This document shows positions 57,877 through 64,000 of a stretch of 64,000 nt of DNA, one piece after another. Source of the stretch: Apiosordaria backusii. Its lineage: Eukaryota; Ascomycota; Sordariomycetes; Sordariales; Lasiosphaeriaceae. The notes below the pieces were generated by a model. That model was not told the origin of the DNA and did not search any database. It worked only from the letters and a program-made list of their open reading frames with translations. The stretch's first letter is position 1; the number at the start of each line of letters is the position of its first letter. Where the stretch lies: assembly GCA_030549205.1 (NCBI GenBank), contig JAUKTV010000006.1, forward strand, positions 1,134,501 through 1,198,500. Direction: 5' to 3'. The position numbers and the translations under genes are program-made.

Positions 57877-60806
57877 TGGGGGGTATGTCTAGGGAGCTCT
57901 GAAAAGCCGGTTGTGACCATGGTATCTGGAGCTAGTGAAGAAGGTGGTGTGCACGGAATACGGGAGAAATCACACGCATGAGAGGGTCAGAAGTCTTTGA
58001 GATGGGTTGAGTCACGACTTGGACGCCGCAAGACACCTCCGGATCGAACAAGTATTTCCTTGCAGATATCAGCAGTCGACCAAAGGTCAACGTGAGGGTG
58101 TGGTCTTGTCAAGGAGAAGATACCACTGCGCATAGCGCATTCACTGGGCTCAGTTGGATACCTTACCTAGGATGGACAGATTCAAAACAATCAGGACCAC
58201 CAGGATGGAGGACCTCTCGCAACTTGGGCGGCCGTTGTGTGGTGTGGGAGCATCTAGTGGGAGTGGTCAGCTGGTGTGGCACAGCCAATCACGGGCCAGA
58301 GACCACCTCCATCTCGCCCGCTAGGCACGTCCCGAGGTCCCCCAGTGTGCACCATCTCAAACTCTCCGACCCGCATTCTCTGGCAGATCCCTGCACACCC
58401 GGGTTTGTCGACCGTGTCGAATCCGGGCAGTTGTTGCTTGTGCAATCTTGGGTTCATGTTGTCCATCTTGATGGACGATGCAACGCGGCAGTGGCAGCAC
58501 CGTTTCCGTTTCATGGCAGGGGTGTGGCTATCCCACATCGACCACGGCGGCGAAGGGAACCCGTGAAACATCTTGATGTCCAGTGGGAGGGACATCACGG
58601 AGCTAAGGTTGTATCGGCAGACGAAGAACTACCGTTCGGGGTTACTGCAGGTCTGGGGCACACCCACACATTCCCATCCTTGAGGCGTCTGCCTCGCTGC
58701 TGGCCCGGATCGATAGACGCACAAAATCCGCGTCAGTCGTGCAAGTGGTGGCGGTCCTAGGGATCCCCCACCTGCCCTGGGACCACCCGGATCCGATCCC
58801 AAGCCTGATGCCGAAACTCAGATGCCGTCAAGACCAGATTGGCATCACACCTCCCCAAGTCAGGCGGAGGTCTCAATTTCCATTTCCGACCCTACCGCCT
58901 TTCAATTGTCAGTCATGTCTTGGCTTCAATACACTGGTCAAGATATCTAGCCGACGTTTTTACAACATCGGGGCAAACCGTCCGGCGTCTTGGTGGCGTG
59001 CCTGTACCTATTCATCGACAAAGGCATCACGCACCAGTGGGTGGGGATTTCATGGGCTCAGGCGTGGCAGTGCACCTAGACCCCCCGCCCCTCTTCCTGT
59101 TCGGTCTTCAGATCACCACACGAATGGCGGGGAGATACCTGGCCACCACGTCCTCTGCTTGCGCAGCCTACATGACCACCAAGTCTTGGGCACCAGGTTG
59201 AAGGTTGCCTTTCCTTTGTCCACCCAGCTCTGCCACGCGTCCTCTACGGAACTGCGCGTTTTCTGTTCAACTTTTCTCACATTTTGTCGCCATTTTCTTT
59301 GCTTACCAACGTTTACTTTGATATTTATCTGTTCTGTTCGGGTGTGGGTGGGATGGACTGGGCTGTATTGGTTATTAAAAAGGGAATGTTCACTACTCGG
59401 GCATACTTTTGGGAGGGGAACACGCATCTATTGGTAGACTGTATTTTCGGTGGTATTTCGTCGTGTTCGTTTTGCCAGGTCCGCACCTACAGACCTAGTT
59501 TGTCTTGCGTTTGTAATACCTTTGTTTCTCTCAACTACCTTATTTGTTGAACTTTCTCAGTCTCTTTCCGCTTCGCCGTCTTTTTGTCTTGGATGGTGGT
59601 ACGCATGTTTTAGCTGAGGCTTTTATTTGGTTTTTTCTGCGTTTCCCCTCGCGGGAATTTGGTGGAAGCACTTGTTTGCAACCTCGACCTTGTGCGAGGA
59701 AAAGGTCTTGAGATGGTCTGCGCTGCAAATATACCCTTCAGCTTTTGTTTTGGTATTGTAATCAGATACCAGGTAGTTGTTCTAGCATGTTTGGAATCAA
59801 TCGGTTAAATGTTAATTCGATCATACATCAACGCTCCCCCGCGTCACCTTGGTCCTTGCCTTGCCACTGTCTGTTGCCTGTGGTATCATGCCCGCGCCGA
59901 CCGGTGATAGGGAGGTATAGGATGTACAGTGACCTCATGTCACTGAGTTCATGCACCTAACCGTCTCTCATGCGCCACATGCCATTTTTTCCCCACCCCG
60001 CAGTCGTGTTCAAAATATCACAAGCACTCTGGCTCGGGCGATGTCACCGTATCACACCAGAATATATAATGGTGGGGGGTAAAGGGGCTTATCTAGTCAT
60101 CGGTCGTGCGTAGAAAGCCATCACTTACACCGAGATCTGTGTTTCTGTCACGCTCCCTGGTTTTATTTGCCTCAAGCAACCCTCTCGGTCAGGCAAATAC
60201 GTTTCCGAGCACACTTAATCCCGATGAACCTGATTTGAAGCTGATGGGGAATAAACAGAAAAATCAGATATCAGTCTAGAAATTACCTATAAATGTTACG
60301 TTGCACAACTAACAGCACAAAACGGTCGGTCGAGCTTGCGGCGCGACCCATGTCTCGGGCCGATCATGGTTCAATGTTGGTGCTTCCTAGGTAGTATAGG
60401 AACGGAAAGCTGGCATTGCTGCCTCTTCGTATTCGGCCAAATTCTGGGCGTAAAATGTTGGTAGTTATCGGCTCTTGTCGGTTTGTAAACTGCGCCGTCG
60501 ACCCTTAATAAGACTGAACAAACGTCTGTGCAGTGTGGACAGGACTGCCCCCGAGTTTTTAAGTTTCAGTCTCTACGTAGGGCAGGTGCTAGTGTAGAAT
60601 AACAGCATAAGCCTTGAAGTTACCACTCTAAACAATCTCTGAACTGAGAAATGGTGTAAAAGGTTAATTCTTTCTATTTCTCAAAGTCTGGACTGCCCGG
60701 GCAGCGCCTTTTCCTTTCTGCTATCTTTTCGGATTCTCCCAAACTCCAACCTGCCAATAAAGTCTCTCGCCCTCTACTTAGCCGTTCCACGGGCTCGCAT
60801 TTATGC
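57877..60806. other. 2.9-kb spacer downstream of medusa
   Basis: Two ORFs of 222 and 232 codons occur (58092-58760 and 58739-59437), but they start at non-ATG codons, overlap in different frames and show no family or codon pattern. I do not call them. From 59.2 kb the sequence is T-rich on the plus strand and AT-rich, as expected for UTR or terminator regions. No RNA gene is seen. Confidence 0.5.
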
Positions 60807-61799
60807 TTACCGCCTGTATTTTCCCTTACCAGAAGAGTAATGCGGAGCTAAGTCAGCATCCCGAGCTCTGTATGCCGGGGGCGGCTCTCTGTTCTCTGTT
60901 CCTGATCGTTTCGAAGTTCCCTCTGGATGACCGATCCACTTGCGGGGGCGAAGGGCATACTTAGATGCGACAGAGGGAAGAAACTGAAAGTAACCATGCA
61001 CAGCTGAGTCGTATGAACTTTCTGGACCGCGGTGGGTATATGGGCCGTGGAAGGTGGTGGTTGAATTCAACTCTGACCAAGGCCCGTATGCGGGATCACC
61101 CGCAAACACATGAACTTGATGCCATGATGTTGTGGAGGCCGCCCAGCCTAAGAATCTTCGAAAGAAACTTTGGAAGTTGTTGGGAAGAGGGCCTATTCCA
61201 TTCGTCAAGACGGCGATGGCCTGGGCGAGGAGCAAGCTGGCATTACGGAAGTCCTCGATGAATTCGTCAATGAGGCTTTCCGAAGGATATTGGACGCTGA
61301 CCTTTTGCCCCAGCGACCCATGCGCTATGTAGTATCGAACAACAGTTATGTAGTGTGCCGCCAAGTAGCACTCTCGCGCCTGAGCGAAGATTTCGACCTG
61401 ACGTTTGTTTGTGGGGTCAAGGTGAGCTATTGCCAGCTCTCGTTGCGACTTGGACTGAAGCTTGAAAAGCTCTCTTGATGTGGAAGCGGTTGTTTCAATG
61501 GATGCGAAGAGAGTATTTTGCCACATGGCCTTTGCCAGTTTGATACGCTCCTGGGTGTGCTTCCAACAATGGAGTGGAAGCACCAAATCTGCGGGCGGCA
61601 GCCTCTGCTCATTCAAACACTTGCTGGTACCAACTGTCGAACATCTTCGCACAGGGCGTGGACCTGGGAACTCGGCAGCGAACCTATTCTGGTCGGCGAC
61701 CCAGTGAATATCATCTCGACAGTCACTGGTGCAGGTCGGGCCAGCCCCGCCGTTGAACATGGGCGGAGGTCGAAAGATCGGGCGCACAGAGAGACACAT
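60807..61799 (-). CDS. Unrecognised protein, 330 residues
   Basis: Single ORF with ATG start at 61799. No known domain, signal peptide or membrane span recognised. The middle (about 80-230) looks helical and globular: RIKLAKAMWQNTLFASIETTASTSREL and YLAAHYITVVRYYIAHGSLG. The last 60 residues are basic and proline-rich. An upstream or downstream intron could change the ends; the first about 15 residues (MCLSVRPIFRPPPMF) are not convincing and the start may be the Met at residue 14. It is likely a real but lineage-restricted protein. Confidence 0.5.
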   Translation of the reverse strand: MCLSVRPIFRPPPMFNGGAGPTCTSDCRDDIHWVADQNRFAAEFPGPRPVRRCSTVGTSKCLNEQRLPPADLVLPLHCWKHTQERIKLAKAMWQNTLFASIETTASTSRELFKLQSKSQRELAIAHLDPTNKRQVEIFAQARECYLAAHYITVVRYYIAHGSLGQKVSVQYPSESLIDEFIEDFRNASLLLAQAIAVLTNGIGPLPNNFQSFFRRFLGWAASTTSWHQVHVFAGDPAYGPWSELNSTTTFHGPYTHRGPESSYDSAVHGYFQFLPSVASKYALRPRKWIGHPEGTSKRSGTENREPPPAYRARDADLAPHYSSGKGKYRR

Positions 61800-62449
61800 A
61801 CTGTCCGCCCCTTGATGAAGTTAACTGTAGAGGCTTCCAATTGTGGGGAAAACAATTTGTAAATGAGGTGGCGACAGTCAAGGTGTCAGTGTGTGCTCTT
61901 GTTCGTCCTTGTGCTTCACAGCGAGGATAGGGAGGGACAGTACTTATAGTTGCTCAAAATTGACTCTAAATTTAGGTACTGATCATTCCGTCAGTTTCAA
62001 GGCAAGCCACAAGTTAGAGGACCAGCTGACGGGAATTTGACCTTGGCACTGGTTTCCATCACCAGACAACTGAGAAATTGCCTCATTATGTCACGGGCCT
62101 GCTTTGGGTTTTGCTCTGCACTTCAGACTGAAATTGTACGCGGCAGTCTCCTCCAGTGACCAGAAACTGGACAATGATTCATGATATTTGGCGGCGCCAG
62201 GTGCTTCTTTAGCAGTCAGTCAGCCACATGAAGTCAGGGGTCAATGTCAGCCTGTTAAGGCTTGCAGTGGAAACTTGAAACATTGAAGGCGGCAAATTTT
62301 GGTCATTAACACTCCAAACTAGATTTCTCGTAGCAAATTGTCTCCAATCCTATTCCAAGAAACCAGGCAGTAACAAAGAATGGTAATACTGAATTCATGG
62401 CAGAAACTCCAATTACTTCGATCTAGTTCTTTCGTAAGTTTGCGCTACT
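61800..62449. other. Spacer between the unrecognised gene and the MARVEL-like gene
   Basis: 650 bases with no supported gene. It holds the 5' side of the gene ending at 60807 and the 3' UTR of the gene at 62450. Confidence 0.5.
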
Positions 62450-63407
62450 CTAAGGTACGTGTACCAGGTACACCCCTGACGCCGGATCCTGTGCTCCTGC
62501 CGGGACTGTATTGACTGGAGTAGCAGGTCGACCAGTCGTAGCGGGGACGGCTGACGCATTAGTCGGCGCAGTCCCTGGCACATCACTGTGGTGTTGAACA
62601 GGAGTTTCTGCAACCCCGGGGCCACGTCCAGCGGTGCGATGATTGACGCCGGTATTGGCACCCAATCCTCTTTTGCGCCTTCACGAATGTCAAGTGTTGG
62701 TTAGCTGACCCTTCTTAAAACCACATGAAAAGAAATAAGCAACTAGGTCCGTCTTACTCAAAAAAGCCCTTGCTTCTTGTTCTGATGTTGCCATACTCTA
62801 GAGTCCAATACAGCCCCTGAGAAGTCATTCAGTCAGCTCTGGGGCAAGGTCTTTGCTCAGGACAGGGATCTTACCAAGAAGCCATTCGCCAGGTAAATCA
62901 TCGAAGCAATGAAGCTAAAGGCCAAGACGGTTCTCCAAGCGTTGCAACCCGTCCAGTCAATGTCAATACCAGGCGGCGAGACATAGTACCAACTTCCCCA
63001 GTAATAACCCCAGTAGTTGTTGAACCAAGAAGAATAGCAGGTTTGTATGCCAGTAAGCTACCATTGCGCATTGTATCAGCATACATTGGCATGATTCACC
63101 AAGTGGTCGAGTTTCTTATTCTACTTACTGACTCGAGCAGCCCAAAAGCCACAATCCATAAGACGAAGAAGATGAAATCCAATGGGAACGACCAATACGA
63201 GTACGCAAATGGGACGATGAAAACTAGCGAGTCGAGTATCGTCAAAGAGGCTACAACAGCCGCATAGATTAGCCGTCCCTCGGGCTCGAGGACACCTGCA
63301 TCGTTGATCAAATAAAAGGCCCTGCCCAGCAGACCGAGAACGACAGCTCCGCAGACCAGTTCGCCTAGACGGAGGAGGACGAGGAGAACTTTGGATGCTG
63401 ATCCCAT
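62450..63407 (-). CDS. MARVEL-like four-span membrane protein
   Basis: Four exons: 63407-63129, 63057-62875, 62816-62758 and 62678-62450; introns of 71, 58 and 79 bp; 249 residues. Spans at about 7-32, 46-66, 74-92 and 136-155. The third-to-fourth loop has aromatic residues and a pair of Cys (YYVSPPGIDIDWTGCNAWR). After the fourth span (TVLAFSFIASMIYLANGFLG) comes YWTLEYG, and the cytosolic tail (about 155-249) is Ala/Thr/Pro-rich. Four spans with an aromatic, cysteine-containing second loop match fungal MARVEL-domain proteins, which associate with membrane microdomains and cell-surface organisation. All exon joins are in phase and give no internal stop. Confidence 0.78.
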
Positions 63408-64000
63408 TTTGTTTTCGGGGACGATGTGTAAACGTAGTGCATGCGCAATTTTGCAAGGCTTAACGGTTTGACGGCAATCAAGATCCTGGGCAGTGATTTC
63501 AAGTTGTTTTGTAGGTGGAGATGAAAGCTGCGAGAATATGCAGAGAGTGAGATTGCTGTTTAGATATATGTTCCCGAGATAAAGAACAGCAGTCTCTAAT
63601 CATTTTCCGTGGCTCAAATATCTAGTTTGAGGCAGCTGGTTGCGGCAAGTATTCCCGTCAGCTCTCCGGATGCGGGCTTCCTTGGAAGTGCACCACATTC
63701 GGAACTGGCTCCGGTATCTCCCATGTCAACACTGATCTGATCTGTTGTCCCCTTGTTTGGTAAATCCTTGGGTATTTCTTTGTTCTTTTAAGCTGCGTGA
63801 GGACTGCCTAGAAAGCGTAGTCGGAGGTAAAGGTAGGGTCTCTCAGGGGCCCCCTTTTGTCTCAAACTCTCGGGAAGTGCCGTCATTCCTGATACCTGGT
63901 ATTGCAACCCAATTTCCAACCCCCACTTTCAACCCCCAAGTTGTTGCAACCCTGCATCTTCACGAAGACGGCACAGGCGAGCTCCTCGAGTGCGAGGGGA
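63408..64000. other. Right-edge spacer
   Basis: 593 bases with no gene seen. It is the upstream region of the MARVEL-like gene and may lead to a gene beyond the window. Confidence 0.5.

Noticed and set aside
58035..58060. tRNA-like T-arm (GTTCGATCC on the minus strand)
   Set aside because: No A-box or acceptor stem at the right distance.
58092..59437. Two overlapping 222- and 232-codon ORFs after medusa
   Set aside because: Non-ATG start, different frames, no family features and no plausible splice linking them.
1..64000. Secondary-metabolite or other multi-gene cluster
   Set aside because: No PKS, NRPS, terpene synthase, P450 or cluster regulator; neighbours have unrelated roles.
1..64000. 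Dispersed 5S rRNA genes or CRISPR arrays
   Set aside because: No matching conserved segments or spaced repeats were found by eye.

Overview
The window is nuclear DNA from a filamentous ascomycete, most likely a Sordariomycete of the Sordariales type. The basis is the gene set (APSES factor MBP1, medusa/ACON-3, CE5 esterase, Pth11-like receptor, fungal sugar transporter), short introns of 48-82 bp with GTNNGT donors and CTAAC-like branch sites, GC-rich exons, and long gene-poor spacers. The species cannot be fixed from sequence alone. I found no rRNA, tRNA, CRISPR array, intact transposon or clear RIP-mutated block.

Layout. 1-2699 (-) MBP1, cut by the left edge. 3490-4610 (+) LYR/Cup1-like gene with an apparent 1-base frameshift. 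4630-5236 (-) GNAT acetyltransferase. 6007-8052 (+) 5'-nucleotidase-family phosphoesterase. 10645-11911 (+) Pth11/rhodopsin-type membrane protein. 12506-13860 (+) dienelactone hydrolase + SnoaL fusion. 14461-18966 (+) GYF protein. 19521-22475 (+) EMW1/TTC27 TPR protein. 22513-23355 (-) siroheme synthase MET8. 23931-26067 (+) VAC1/PEP7 FYVE protein. 27001-30145 (+) MFS sugar transporter or sensor. 30828-32180 (+) kinetochore Fta1/CENP-L-like. 32467-33412 (-) and 34217-35021 (+) a divergent pair of related His-rich proteins. 35960-37075 (+) SIM + RING-like protein. 38088-38843 (+) CE5 acetylxylan esterase. 40366-40656 (+) doubtful small secreted protein. 40589-43213 (-) Ste20/GCK-like kinase. 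44505-46335 (+) DUF3433-like membrane protein. 55189-57876 (+) medusa (MedA/ACON-3/REN1). 60807-61799 (-) unrecognised protein. 62450-63407 (-) MARVEL-like membrane protein.

The left 46 kb is ordinary housekeeping gene space: cell-cycle transcription, vesicle traffic, kinetochore, siroheme for sulfur and nitrogen assimilation, and nutrient uptake. The right third is different. About 8.9 kb with no convincing gene precedes medusa and about 2.9 kb follows it. That fits a developmental regulator with a large promoter and a long leader containing upstream ATGs.

The points most worth checking are the frameshifted LYR gene, the divergent His-rich pair with repeated TGACG half-sites between them, the medusa upstream desert (with one possible spliced gene inside it), two introns whose retention keeps the frame open, a RING-like protein with a SUMO-interaction motif, and an ACGCGT (MBF) site in MBP1's own promoter. 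I did not find a clearly new multi-gene system.
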